Of a stretch of DNA of 64,000 bases, positions 16,847 to 25,421 are shown piece by piece. Every line of letters starts with the position of its first letter. Position 1 is the first letter of the stretch. The DNA is taken from assembly GCA_900759715.1 (NCBI GenBank), contig CAAEXF010000065.1:11047-75046 (forward strand). The letters run 5' to 3'. A program made the translations under genes and the position numbers. A model generated the notes under the pieces. It saw only the letters and a list, made by a program, of their open reading frames with translations. It had not been told where the DNA came from and did no database searches. The stretch is from Clostridium_AM sp900759715. Its GTDB lineage: Bacteria > Bacillota > Clostridia > Clostridiales > Clostridiaceae.

Positions 16847-16958
16847 TTTAATCATTAAAGATACTTGCTATTAAGTCAAAATAGTAATATAATCAATAAC
16901 GTTGCCTTTAGGGGTAATTTAAGTAATTTTTATACATAAGAGAAAGAAGTGTGAAAGA

Positions 16959-18617
16959 GTGTTAGTTCCAAAATTATTTACTTGCATCAAAGATTATACT
17001 AAAGAACAATTCGCAAAGGATTTTATTGCTGGAATTATTGTAGCAGTAATAGCACTTCCTTTGTCTATAGCTCTTGCAATAGCATCAGGAGTATCTCCTG
17101 AGAAAGGGCTATATACTGCAATTATAGGAGGATTTATAGTATCCTTTCTTGGGGGAAGCAGGGTTCAAATTGGTGGACCTACAGGTGCCTTCATAATAAT
17201 AGTTTACGGAATAATAGAGAAGTACGGCATAACAGGACTAACTGTTGCCACAGTAATGGCAGGAGCAATATTAATCATTATGGGATTATGCAAATTTGGT
17301 AAGGCATTAAAGTACATTCCATATCCTATAACTACAGGATTTACATGTGGTATTGCAATATCTATATTTTCAACTCAAATAAAGGATTTCCTTGGATTAA
17401 AAATTACATCTGTACCATCAGAGTTTATAGCAAAATGGGGATCCTATATAAATCACTTAAATACAGTGAACTATGAAGCTTTATTTATAGGTGCTTTAGC
17501 TCTTGCAATAATAGTTTTATGGCCTAAAATAAATAAAAAAATTCCAGGAACACTAATTGCTCTAATTATAACTACTATAATAACTATAGCTTTTAAATTA
17601 AATGTAGAAACTATAGGAAGTCGTTATGGAGATATACCAGCTGTACTTCCTAAAATAGCTGTACACGATATTAATATAAATATGGTAAAAGAATTAATAC
17701 CGCCATCTATGACAATTGCAGTCTTGGCAGCAATAGAATCTCTTTTATCTGCAGTAGTAGCAGATGGAATGATTGGTGGTAATCACCGTTCAAATATGGA
17801 ATTGGTTGCACAGGGGTTTGCTAACGTTTTTTCAGGACTTTTCGGAGGAATACCAGTTACTGGTGCTATAGCAAGAACTGCAGCTAATATAAAAAATGGA
17901 GGAAGAACACCTATAACAGGAATTGTACATGCAGTAGTTCTACTGCTTATTATGATGTTATTTATGCCTTATGTTAAACTTCTTCCTATGACTTCTTTGG
18001 CTGCTATATTGATAGTGGTATCCTATAATATGGGAGATTGGAAAGTATTTAAAAATCTTAGAAAAGCACCTAAAAGTGATGCTATAATATTTTTAACAAC
18101 ATTTTTACTTACAATATTATTAGATTTAGTAGTAGCTATAGGAATTGGTGTAGTATTGGCTTCCTTCCTTTTCATGAAGAGAATGGCGGATTACGGAGAA
18201 GTAAAGTGTTTGTCAGATGAAGATAAGGATTGTTCAAGGCTCATAAATACAACAGATTTTCCAGATAAAATATCCTTTTATGAAATTCAGGGACCTTTCT
18301 TCTTTGCAGCAGCAAACAAATTTGCCAAGGTCACTAAAGGCATGAAAGAAAATGATGAAGTATTAATAATAAAAATGAGTAAGGTACCAGCTATGGATGC
18401 AACAGGATATCATGAGCTTGAAACTCTGTATGATATCTGCAAAGATCAGCAAAGGGATCTTATTATATTAGAAGCTAAAGAGCAGCCATTTCAGGTACTT
18501 CAGAGTTATGGTTTTGTAGATAGATTGGGAAGTGAAAACTTCTGTAATAATATTGAAGAGGCTATTGAAAGAACAAATTATTTGTTAGATAGTAAATTTA
18601 GGAGCAATGTTGCATAA
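16959..18617 (+). CDS. SulP family inorganic anion transporter with STAS domain
   Basis: A 552-residue SulP/SLC26-type carrier. The membrane domain (about residues 15-405) contains the N-terminal signature ALPLSIALAIASGVSPEKGL and the substrate-site region QIGGPTGAFIIIVYG. It ends before a cytosolic STAS domain (about 435-545) with ILIIKMSKVPAMDATGYHEL. Substrates of the family include sulfate and bicarbonate; context does not decide. The start is GTG, with only a weak purine-rich SD (AGAAAGAAG). The gene is monocistronic with a strong terminator. The STAS Ser seen in anti-sigma antagonists is replaced by Thr in DATG. Confidence 0.93.
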   Translation: MLVPKLFTCIKDYTKEQFAKDFIAGIIVAVIALPLSIALAIASGVSPEKGLYTAIIGGFIVSFLGGSRVQIGGPTGAFIIIVYGIIEKYGITGLTVATVMAGAILIIMGLCKFGKALKYIPYPITTGFTCGIAISIFSTQIKDFLGLKITSVPSEFIAKWGSYINHLNTVNYEALFIGALALAIIVLWPKINKKIPGTLIALIITTIITIAFKLNVETIGSRYGDIPAVLPKIAVHDININMVKELIPPSMTIAVLAAIESLLSAVVADGMIGGNHRSNMELVAQGFANVFSGLFGGIPVTGAIARTAANIKNGGRTPITGIVHAVVLLLIMMLFMPYVKLLPMTSLAAILIVVSYNMGDWKVFKNLRKAPKSDAIIFLTTFLLTILLDLVVAIGIGVVLASFLFMKRMADYGEVKCLSDEDKDCSRLINTTDFPDKISFYEIQGPFFFAAANKFAKVTKGMKENDEVLIIKMSKVPAMDATGYHELETLYDICKDQQRDLIILEAKEQPFQVLQSYGFVDRLGSENFCNNIEEAIERTNYLLDSKFRSNVA

Positions 18618-18665
18618 ACTAAATGAAAAAGTATATACTTTTAAATTAACATATATTATTTATAC

Positions 18666-18698
18666 AAGGAAAGTATAATTTTTATACTTTCCTTTTTG
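18666..18698 (+). terminator. Intrinsic terminator after the SulP gene
   Basis: AAGGAAAGTATA pairs perfectly with TATACTTTCCTT around loop ATTTT, followed by TTTG. Confidence 0.9.
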
Positions 18699-18783
18699 TG
18701 TGAATTTAAGTAAACGTATTCAGTAAATACAACTAATAGTATTATTCGTGATATTTAATACGAAATTGTTGTTAATTATTTAA

Positions 18784-18876
18784 CGTATAAATATGAAAAA
18801 TAATGAAAAAATAACCGCATAAATATAAAAAAACAGCAAAAAAATACATGTATAAATATGAAAAATGGTGAAATTT
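18784..18876. repeat. Three direct repeats with 32-33 bp period upstream of the YfcC gene
   Basis: The motif CGTATAAATATGAAAAAT (18784) recurs as CGCATAAATATAAAAAAA (18816) and TGTATAAATATGAAAAAT (18849). The start-to-start spacing is 32 and 33 bp, about three helical turns, directly upstream of the promoter. This looks like an array of phased regulator sites (an ArgR-type box is one possibility). Confidence 0.6.
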
Positions 18877-18897
18877 TAGTAATTTATTCAAAAATGG

Positions 18898-18926
18898 TTG
18901 AAAAATGTAAGAAAAGTTTGTATAAT
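18898..18926 (+). promoter_or_regulatory. Promoter of the YfcC-type transporter gene
   Basis: TTGAAA (18898-18903), 17-bp spacer, TATAAT (18921-18926), 32 bp before the ATG and about 20 bp after the last of the three direct repeats. Confidence 0.8.
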
Positions 18927-18958
18927 TTAATACAATGACAACTAAGGAGTGATAAAAA

Positions 18959-20470
18959 ATGAACAAAAAGAAAAGGAGTTTTCCAACTGCGTTTACTGTG
19001 CTATTTATAGTTTTAATTTTTGCAGCTGCTCTTACTTATATAGTTCCAGCAGGTTCCTATGCAAAATTAAAGTATGAATCTGATAAAAAGATTTTCACAG
19101 TAACCAAGCCAGACGGATCTGTAGAAGAGGCAAAACCTACACAAGAAACACTTAATAAGCTTGGGGTCAAGGTGGATATACAGAGATTCGTTGATGGAAG
19201 TATTAGTAAACCGGTAGCAATTCCAGGTACATATGAGAAAGTAAAACAAAATCCTCAGGGTCCTCTCAGTGTGATACAAGCTCCAGTAAAAGGTATACAG
19301 GAGACTATTGAAATTATTGCGTTCTTACTTATAATTGGAGGATGTATTGGGGTACTAAATAATAGTGGTGCTTTTGATGCTGGTATTGCTAGCCTTTCAC
19401 GTGCTACTAAAGGAAAAGAATTTTTATTAATTGTTATTATTACAGTGCTAATTTCATTAGGTGGAACGACTTTCGGATTAGCAGAGGAAACAATTGCTCT
19501 GTACCCAATACTTGTTCCCGTATTCATGGCAGCTGGATATGATGCACTTGTCTGTATAGCTGCACTTTATATGGGATCATCAATTGGTACAATGTTTTCA
19601 ACGGTAAACCCATTCTCTTCAGTAATTGCTTCTAATGCTGCTGGAACAACATTTACTGCAGGATTAGGCATGAGGACAGCGGGTCTAATCATTGCGACAA
19701 TATTTACTATTATTTATATAGTTAAGTATGGTAAAAAAATTAAGAAAGATCCAACTAAATCATTGATATATGATCAAAAGAAAGAAATTGAAGAAAAGTT
19801 TCTAAAGAACTATGAAGAGAAAGTTATTCCAGAGTTTACTTTTAGACGTAAATTAATGCTTTTAGTATTTGGCTCAGCCTTTGCTATAATGATTTGGGGA
19901 GTTTCTAGTAAAGAATGGTGGTTTACTGAAATGACCACATTATTCCTTGCTGTAGGAATAGCATTAGGTGTAATTTCAGGAATGGGAGAAAAAGAGTTTG
20001 TTAATAAATTTGTTGGTGGTGCTGCTGATTTAATTGGAGTTGCATTGGTTATTGGAGTAGCAAGAGCTATTAATTTAATTATGGAAAATGGACTAATATC
20101 TGATTCCATACTACATTTTTCATCAAATGCAGTTCAAGGAATGAATCCATATATATTTATAATTGTAATGCTTTTATTATTTATAATTCTTGGATTCTTT
20201 ATTCCATCATCATCAGGACTTGCAGTACTATCAATGCCAATTATGGCTCCATTAGCAGATGCTGTTGGATTACCAAGAGATGTAATAGTAAGTGCATATC
20301 AATATGGACAAGGTTTAATAGCATTTATAACTCCAACAGGACTTATATTAGCTACCTTAGCAATGGTTGATGTAACTTATGATAAATGGTTAAAGTTCAT
20401 TATGCCATTAATGGGATATACTGCGGCTTTTGCGGGGTTAATGCTATTAATTCAAGTAGCATTTAAATAA
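18959..20470 (+). CDS. YfcC family (DcuC/PF03606-like) membrane antiporter
   Basis: A 503-residue polytopic protein with about 11-12 TMs. The N-terminus (IVPAGSYAKL after TM1), the long extracytoplasmic loop with VDGSISKPVAIPGTYEKV, and the central GLAEETIALYPILVPV and SSSGLAVLSMPIMAPLAD motifs are those of the YfcC group. That group is annotated as a possible basic amino acid antiporter or short-chain/C4-carboxylate carrier. The substrate is unproven. AAGGAGTG lies 7 nt before the ATG. The gene is monocistronic and has three phased repeats upstream of its promoter, suggesting control by one transcription factor. Confidence 0.88.
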   Translation: MNKKKRSFPTAFTVLFIVLIFAAALTYIVPAGSYAKLKYESDKKIFTVTKPDGSVEEAKPTQETLNKLGVKVDIQRFVDGSISKPVAIPGTYEKVKQNPQGPLSVIQAPVKGIQETIEIIAFLLIIGGCIGVLNNSGAFDAGIASLSRATKGKEFLLIVIITVLISLGGTTFGLAEETIALYPILVPVFMAAGYDALVCIAALYMGSSIGTMFSTVNPFSSVIASNAAGTTFTAGLGMRTAGLIIATIFTIIYIVKYGKKIKKDPTKSLIYDQKKEIEEKFLKNYEEKVIPEFTFRRKLMLLVFGSAFAIMIWGVSSKEWWFTEMTTLFLAVGIALGVISGMGEKEFVNKFVGGAADLIGVALVIGVARAINLIMENGLISDSILHFSSNAVQGMNPYIFIIVMLLLFIILGFFIPSSSGLAVLSMPIMAPLADAVGLPRDVIVSAYQYGQGLIAFITPTGLILATLAMVDVTYDKWLKFIMPLMGYTAAFAGLMLLIQVAFK

Positions 20471-20478
20471 GGATTTAG

Positions 20479-20530
20479 AGAGCTGTATCAGAATGATTTG
20501 AAAAATTATTTTGATACAGCTCTTTATTTA
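20479..20530 (+). terminator. Intrinsic terminator after the YfcC gene
   Basis: AGAGCTGTATCA pairs with TGATACAGCTCT, followed by TTATTTATT. Confidence 0.88.
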
Positions 20531-20617
20531 TTATAAGAATAATACTATATTTGGTAAATCCTTGGTATAATATAATGAAAGTTTGTATTTTATTATATTA
20601 AAAGGAGGAAAGGCTTA

Positions 20618-21445
20618 GTGAATATAAGAGAAGCAGCAATAAAGAGAAAATCAATGCGAACTTATAAAGAAGAACCAATTTCGCAAGAACTGAGACAAAA
20701 GTTAATAAATTATATAGAGCATGTAAAAGCACCATTTAATACTAAAGTAAGATTCAAAATAATAGATATGGACAATATAAGTTCAGATGTTAAACTTGGA
20801 ACTTACGGAGTCATTAAAGGAGCAAAAACCTTTATATGTTCAGCAGTAGAAAAAGAGAACAAATATGAAGAAAATCTAGGATATGTTTTTGAAAAAATAA
20901 TATTATATGCAACAACATTAGGTTTAGGAACTTGTTGGCTTGGAGGAACCTTTAAAAGAGGAGAATTTGGAAAGGCAATGGAACTAAAAGAAAGAGAATC
21001 TATGCCAGTAATAACTCCTATAGGATATGCCAAAGAAAATAGAAGCTTACTGGACTCTTTAATGGTAGTTGTTGCTGGTTCTAAAAATAGAAAGGATTGG
21101 AATGAACTGTTTTTTGACAAAAGTTTTGATAAAGCTATTAAAAGAGATGAGGTTGGAAAATTTAAAGAGGCCTTTGAGATGGTTAGAATAGCACCCTCAG
21201 CTTCAAACAAGCAGCCTTGGAGAATAGTTAAGAACGGAAATAGCTTTCATTTCTTTATAGCTAGAAATAAGGGATATGGAAAGGCATTAAATTTTGATAT
21301 ACAAAGATTAGACATAGGTATAGCAATGTGTCATTTTGAATCTACACTAAATGAACTTGGTTTTTTAGGAAAATGGAATGACGACAATCCGAACGTAACT
21401 ACTGCTGAGAATATAGAATATATAATCACTTACACTGTTAGTTAA
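20618..21445 (+). CDS. Nitroreductase family protein (TM1586 type)
   Basis: A 275-residue FMN-dependent nitroreductase-like protein. The N-terminal half shows the family start (REAAIKRKSMRTYKEEPI) and LGTCWLGG. The C-terminal half has MVRIAPSASNKQPWRIV, matching the FMN phosphate-binding region. The two-half layout is that of PF14512 (TM1586-type) proteins rather than short NfsB enzymes. The physiological substrate is unknown; quinones or nitroaromatics are typical. The start is GTG, with AAAGGAGG 9 nt upstream. The gene is monocistronic, and repeat B2 follows directly. Confidence 0.88.
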   Translation: MNIREAAIKRKSMRTYKEEPISQELRQKLINYIEHVKAPFNTKVRFKIIDMDNISSDVKLGTYGVIKGAKTFICSAVEKENKYEENLGYVFEKIILYATTLGLGTCWLGGTFKRGEFGKAMELKERESMPVITPIGYAKENRSLLDSLMVVVAGSKNRKDWNELFFDKSFDKAIKRDEVGKFKEAFEMVRIAPSASNKQPWRIVKNGNSFHFFIARNKGYGKALNFDIQRLDIGIAMCHFESTLNELGFLGKWNDDNPNVTTAENIEYIITYTVS

Positions 21446-21455
21446 ATAAAAATAA

Positions 21456-21694
21456 ATTTTATCCGATGTCTACCGCCACTAACACCCCAGCGCACTCTGT
21501 GAAAGCGATTCGCACCAAATCAGAGATTTGTGCTCTCTGCTTTTCTTAAAGTTGGGGATAAGTTGGCGCTGCGGCACTGGATAACGGCTTCTAAGCTTCA
21601 GATGGAGTTTGTCTACGACCCACTGGGCAAGTCTGCCCGTTAAATGCCATTTAGGCATTTAACCTCCACCTGAAGCCAAGAATCCTGTTTATAT
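21456..21694. repeat. Family B element, copy B2, with nested module C
   Basis: The ends match copy B1 (TTTATCCGATG at the left; CCAAGAATCCTGTTTATA at the right), and so do the two hairpins (ACCGCCACTAACACCCC with its partner near 21553; GCTTCAGATGGAG with CTCCACCTGAAGC). Hairpin 1 has gained module C (copy C3, 21503-21542). Hairpin 2 has gained a segment with TTAAATGCC/GGCATTTAA. It fills the 312-bp gap between the nitroreductase and MFS genes. Confidence 0.85.
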
Positions 21695-21756
21695 ATTTTT
21701 ATAGAGAAACTAACTTTCGATTTCTAAGATCTATATTAAAAAATTTGGGGGAATAA

Positions 21757-23013
21757 ATGAATATTAAAGACATTTTTAAAATTTATAAAGGATTACCATC
21801 TAGTATATATGTACTTTTTGTGGTTAAAATTATAAATTCATTAGGTGCTTTTGTAGCACCTTTTCTTACTATGTTTCTTTCGGACAAGATAGGATTAAGC
21901 AAAGACATAATTGGAATATTCATAATGGCAAATGCAATTTGTACAGTTCCTGGTTCACTTATTGGCGGTAAAATTTCAGATACTTTTGGAAGAAGAAATG
22001 TATTAGTCACTTTTCAGGGATTAGCTGCATTATGTTATATACCTTGTGCATTTCTTGAAAGATCTATTATTGTACCATATTTATTAATTGTTTCATCTTT
22101 TTTTAACTCTATAGCACAACCTGCTTATGGAGCTATGATTGCAGACTTGACAAATACTAAAAACAGAAGCAGTGCATATTCTCTTCTATATCTTGGAAAT
22201 AACTTAGGATTTTCTATAGGTCCTATGATAGCAGGTTTTTTATTCAGCCATTATCTAAAGATGCTCTTTATTGGAAACAGTGTAGCGGTTTTTACATCAA
22301 TAATTATAATATATACCTTTGTAAAAGAGACAAAACCTGATAGGGAAGCAGAAAAGCAAATTATAAATGAAAACGAAAAAGCTGAGGAAAGTAATCTTAT
22401 AAGTGCATTGATTAAAAGACCTCTGCTCTTATCTTTTGCATTATTATCTATGATATATAGCTTTGTTTATGCTCAATTCCCTTTCTGTATACCACTTCAA
22501 GTAGAGGAAATATTTAAGAGTAATAGTTCAGTTTTATATGGAAAGATTATGGCAACAAATGGGCTAACTGTAATACTTTTTACCACAGTTATAACTAGAT
22601 TAACTAGAAAATTTTCAGCAATACAGAATGTAGCTGGAGCAGGAATATTTTATGGTGTAGGCTTTGGAATGATGTATTTTATTAAGAGTTACCCTATGTT
22701 TATATTGGCAACAGTAATATGGACTTTAGGTGAAATAATTCATACTACCAATTCTGGAGTATATATTGCAAATCATACACCTATGTCGCATAGAGGAAGA
22801 TTTAATGCAGTTATACCTCTTATAACTGGTGCAGGTTTTGCAGTGGGGCCAGCTATTATGGGAATGTATATAAAAAATAGAAGGGTCATAGATGCATGGC
22901 CTGTAGCATTTACTTTAGCTATTTCAGCTTCTGTGTTATTTTATGTACTTTATATAGTAGAAAGTAGAAAAAAGAATGTCAGCAGCTGCATAAATACAGT
23001 AGAGAATAAATAG
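21757..23013 (+). CDS. MFS transporter
   Basis: A 418-residue major facilitator with 12 predicted TMs in two halves separated by a charged loop (about residues 195-215, KPDREAEKQIINENEKAEES). The loop 2-3 motif appears as GGKISDTFGRRNVL. The fold resembles MDR-type H+ antiporters (YfcJ/YdeE-like), but no substrate is suggested by neighbours. The ATG follows TTGGGGG by 5 nt. It lies between two palindromic repeats (B2 upstream, E1 downstream) and is monocistronic. Confidence 0.92.
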   Translation: MNIKDIFKIYKGLPSSIYVLFVVKIINSLGAFVAPFLTMFLSDKIGLSKDIIGIFIMANAICTVPGSLIGGKISDTFGRRNVLVTFQGLAALCYIPCAFLERSIIVPYLLIVSSFFNSIAQPAYGAMIADLTNTKNRSSAYSLLYLGNNLGFSIGPMIAGFLFSHYLKMLFIGNSVAVFTSIIIIYTFVKETKPDREAEKQIINENEKAEESNLISALIKRPLLLSFALLSMIYSFVYAQFPFCIPLQVEEIFKSNSSVLYGKIMATNGLTVILFTTVITRLTRKFSAIQNVAGAGIFYGVGFGMMYFIKSYPMFILATVIWTLGEIIHTTNSGVYIANHTPMSHRGRFNAVIPLITGAGFAVGPAIMGMYIKNRRVIDAWPVAFTLAISASVLFYVLYIVESRKKNVSSCINTVENK

Positions 23014-23023
23014 TAGAGGTTTT

Positions 23024-23106
23024 TAGATATTCAAGCAGAGTGCTTGACTTTTAGCGGTATTCATAGTGATACCTATGATTAAGTCAATTATCAAAGTTAG
23101 ATATTT
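23024..23106. repeat. Family E hairpin element, copy E1
   Basis: An element of about 80 bp shared with 59194-59273, including TTAGCGGTATTCATAG and AAGTCAATTAT. It folds as TTGACTT, TTAGC, GGTAT-loop-ATACC, TATGATT, AAGTCAA. It starts about 10 bp after the MFS stop codon and could act as a terminator or a structured 3' end. The next 290 bp up to the T-box are AT-rich and show nothing I can name. Confidence 0.7.
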
Positions 23107-23346
23107 ATAATTCATAATTTGAAAGAAAAATGTTAATAGGAATATTGAAGATAAGATTAAAAAAATGCCATGATAGAAAAGTTCAATTATTCATTTTATA
23201 AATAATTGAAATCATGCGTATAACTGAATATTTTTAATATTGCGGATAATTTATTTTGTGTTGACAGGTAAAATTTGCGATGCTAGAATGATAAAAATGA
23301 AAATTCAGAAAAACAAATAACAATTTGAAAAAAATAAAAAAGTATA

Positions 23347-23375
23347 TTGACAAGTTGTTAAATACATAGTAAATT
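23347..23375 (+). promoter_or_regulatory. Promoter of the T-box-controlled ilv-leu operon
   Basis: TTGACA (23347-23352), 17-bp spacer, TAAATT (23370-23375), about 20 nt upstream of the first T-box. Confidence 0.65.
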
Positions 23376-23394
23376 TATAAACAATATATCAAAA

Positions 23395-23610
23395 GTGATG
23401 ACAGGATTAAGTAAATATGTTTAATGCTTTAAAGAGAATGGGGAATGGTGGAAACCCTAAGTATACATATTGAAACTCACCCTGTAGCTGCAGGCTGAAA
23501 TAGTAGTAAGCTGAGCCGGTGTAAGCCGTTATTTAAATGAAGTAATAAATTTGGGTGGTAACGCGGCAGATCTTCGCCCCATGATAAAAATGGGCAAGGT
23601 CTGTTTTTAT
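23395..23610 (+). promoter_or_regulatory. T-box leader 1 (leucine-type)
   Basis: It has stem I with ACAGGATTAAGTA paired near CACCCTGT, the stem II/IIA region CTGAGCCGGTGTAAGCCG, the T-box TTGGGTGGTAACGCGG, and a terminator (CAGATCTTCGCCCCAT / ATGGGCAAGGTCTG, then TTTTT). The specifier loop reads GAAACTCA, best parsed as CUC (Leu). UGGU would pair with the tRNA acceptor end. Uncharged tRNA would favour the antiterminator. Confidence 0.93.
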
Positions 23611-23732
23611 ATACTCAAATTTAAAAAAATTGCTGATTTAATTTAGGATATCATGTAATAAAAAATATAAAAAACATGAATAAATTGCTGATTTAATAAT
23701 ATATTTAAATCTATACAAGTAAATATAAAAAA

Positions 23733-23949
23733 AGCAATGACAGGAATAAGTAGGTATGTTAAGTATTTTAAAGAGAGTGGGGACTGGTGAAAACCCATAA
23801 GTACACATATTGAAACTCATCCTGTAGCTGCAGGCTGAACTAATAGTAAGCTGAGCCGGTATAAACCGTTAATCGAATGAAGTAAAAAATCTGGGTGGTA
23901 CCGCGGACAGACTTTCGCCCCATTATATGGGGAGAGTCTGTCTTTTTAT
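23733..23949 (+). promoter_or_regulatory. T-box leader 2 (leucine-type), tandem
   Basis: A second complete T-box 120 nt after the first: ACAGGAATAAGTA, specifier loop GAAACTCA (CUC), CTGAGCCGGTATAAACCG, CTGGGTGGTACCGCGG, and a terminator GACAGACTTTCGCCCC/GGGGAGAGTCTGTC followed by TTTTTATTT. Two T-boxes in series require two read-through events, giving tighter and steeper control. Confidence 0.95.
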
Positions 23950-24087
23950 TTACCCTATAATAATCTATTTAGACAAACATATTAAAGTTTAATAGTTTTT
24001 CATCTGGCCAGTGAAAGCTTTAAATATATTTTATACACATGCTATTTAAAATAATTAAAGTTATGTAATTAAAAGGGGGCAAATGTA

Positions 24088-24291
24088 ATGTCAATGTTTA
24101 CAAGTAAAAAATATTCAAAGGATCTTAAACAATTTAATGAAATGCATAATACTTCAAAGGAAAGTATGTCACCAGAAGCAGCTTCACAAATTTATGAAGC
24201 TGGTAAGGCGTATTATGAATATTTAAGAAGTTCAAAATCACAAGGTGATGATGCTGAATGTGATTACTGTACAGCATTTATGATGTTTTAA
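24088..24291 (+). CDS. Small conserved-looking protein at the head of the ilv-leu operon (67 aa)
   Basis: I do not recognise it. It is a 67-residue soluble, helical, acidic/Lys-rich protein that ends with ECDYCTAFMMF; the CxxC near the C-terminus could bind a metal or form a disulfide. Its SD AGGGGG lies 9 nt before the ATG. It is the first gene after the tandem T-boxes and 54 bp ahead of ilvC, so it is produced under leucine control with the pathway. Length, SD and codon use favour a real gene rather than a leader peptide, because it has no leucine-codon run. Confidence 0.75.
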   Translation: MSMFTSKKYSKDLKQFNEMHNTSKESMSPEAASQIYEAGKAYYEYLRSSKSQGDDAECDYCTAFMMF

Positions 24292-24345
24292 TTTAAGGCA
24301 ATTATATAAAAAACTAAAGAATTTAGAATTTTAGGGGGAAATAAA

Positions 24346-25344
24346 ATGGCAAATATGTATTACGACAAGGATGCAAATTTAAATCTACTAGAAGGAAAAA
24401 AGGTAGCTATTATAGGCTATGGAAGTCAGGGGCACGCACATGCGTTAAATTTAAAAGAAAGTGGAGTAGATGTTTGTGTAGGTCTTTACAATGGCAGTAA
24501 GTCTTGGAAAATTGCTGAAGGAGCAGGACTAAAGGTTTTAGAAGCTGAGGAAGCAGCAAAAGAAGCAGATTTTATCATGATACTTATACCAGATGAAAAA
24601 CAAACTAAGCTCTACAAAGAAAATATTGAACCAAATTTGACAGAAGGAAAGACTTTGATATTTGCTCATGGGTTTAACATTCACTACGGCCAAATTATTC
24701 CTCCTGAAAATGTAGATGTATTTATGGTAGCTCCAAAAGGACCAGGACATACTGTAAGAAGTCAGTATGTTGAAGGAAAAGGAGTACCTTGTCTAATAGC
24801 TATTCATCAAGATTATAGTGGAATGGCCAAAGAGCATGCACTAGCTTATGCTAAGGGAATTGGTGGTGCTAGAGCAGGAGTACTTGAAACTACTTTTAAA
24901 GAAGAAACAGAAACAGACCTTTTTGGGGAGCAAGCAGTATTATGCGGGGGAGTTACTGAACTAATAAAAGCAGGATTCAAAACCTTAGTGGATGCAGGTT
25001 ACCAACCAGAAAGTGCATATTTCGAATGTTTACACGAACTAAAGCTAATAGTTGATCTTATAAACGAAGGTGGGCTTAGCTACATGAGATATTCAATTAG
25101 TGATACTGCAGAATACGGTGACTACGTTAGCGGAAAGAGAGTTATAACAGATGAAAGTCACAAAGGGATGAAAGATATTTTAGCTGAAATACAAGATGGA
25201 ACTTTTGCTAGGAACTGGCTGCTTGAGAATCAGGTAAACCGTCCATACTTTAATGCAGTTAGAAAGCAGGAGAAAGAAGAACAAATAGAGGTTGTTGGTA
25301 AAGAACTCCGAAAAATGATGCCTTGGGTTAAAAGAAAAGAGTAG
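24346..25344 (+). CDS. ilvC: Ketol-acid reductoisomerase
   Basis: A 332-residue class I enzyme, normal length. It converts acetolactate or acetohydroxybutyrate to the dihydroxy acid with Mg2+ and NAD(P)H. The Rossmann motif is GYGSQGHAHALNLKESG (about residues 24-40). The metal ligands lie in the knotted C-domain (LFGEQAVLCGG, YFECLHELKLIVDLI). In the cofactor loop, GLYNGSKSW has Tyr48 where NADPH enzymes usually have Arg, hinting at altered nucleotide preference (inference). SD AGGGGG lies 8 nt before the ATG. It is followed by a 13-bp perfect hairpin and then leuA. Confidence 0.97.
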   Translation: MANMYYDKDANLNLLEGKKVAIIGYGSQGHAHALNLKESGVDVCVGLYNGSKSWKIAEGAGLKVLEAEEAAKEADFIMILIPDEKQTKLYKENIEPNLTEGKTLIFAHGFNIHYGQIIPPENVDVFMVAPKGPGHTVRSQYVEGKGVPCLIAIHQDYSGMAKEHALAYAKGIGGARAGVLETTFKEETETDLFGEQAVLCGGVTELIKAGFKTLVDAGYQPESAYFECLHELKLIVDLINEGGLSYMRYSISDTAEYGDYVSGKRVITDESHKGMKDILAEIQDGTFARNWLLENQVNRPYFNAVRKQEKEEQIEVVGKELRKMMPWVKRKE

Positions 25345-25352
25345 AAATAGAG

Positions 25353-25389
25353 CATTAAGAGATGTTGAATTATTGCATCTCTTAATGCT
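25353..25389 (+). repeat. Perfect hairpin between ilvC and leuA
   Basis: GCATTAAGAGATG pairs perfectly with CATCTCTTAATGC around a loop of about 11 nt, with no T run after it. It is more likely a processing or RNA-stability site inside the operon than a terminator. Confidence 0.7.
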
Positions 25390-25421
25390 AAACAAAATAT
25401 AATCAGGGGGAAGTGGATTTA

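Noticed and set aside
18772..18966. 64-codon minus-strand ORF between the SulP and YfcC genes
   Set aside because: It has no SD, overlaps the YfcC start and promoter, and its Phe/Tyr-rich composition follows from the A-rich repeats on the other strand.
23395..23949. Direct repeats first considered as a CRISPR-like array
   Set aside because: The repeats are the conserved blocks of two T-box leaders, each with its own terminator.
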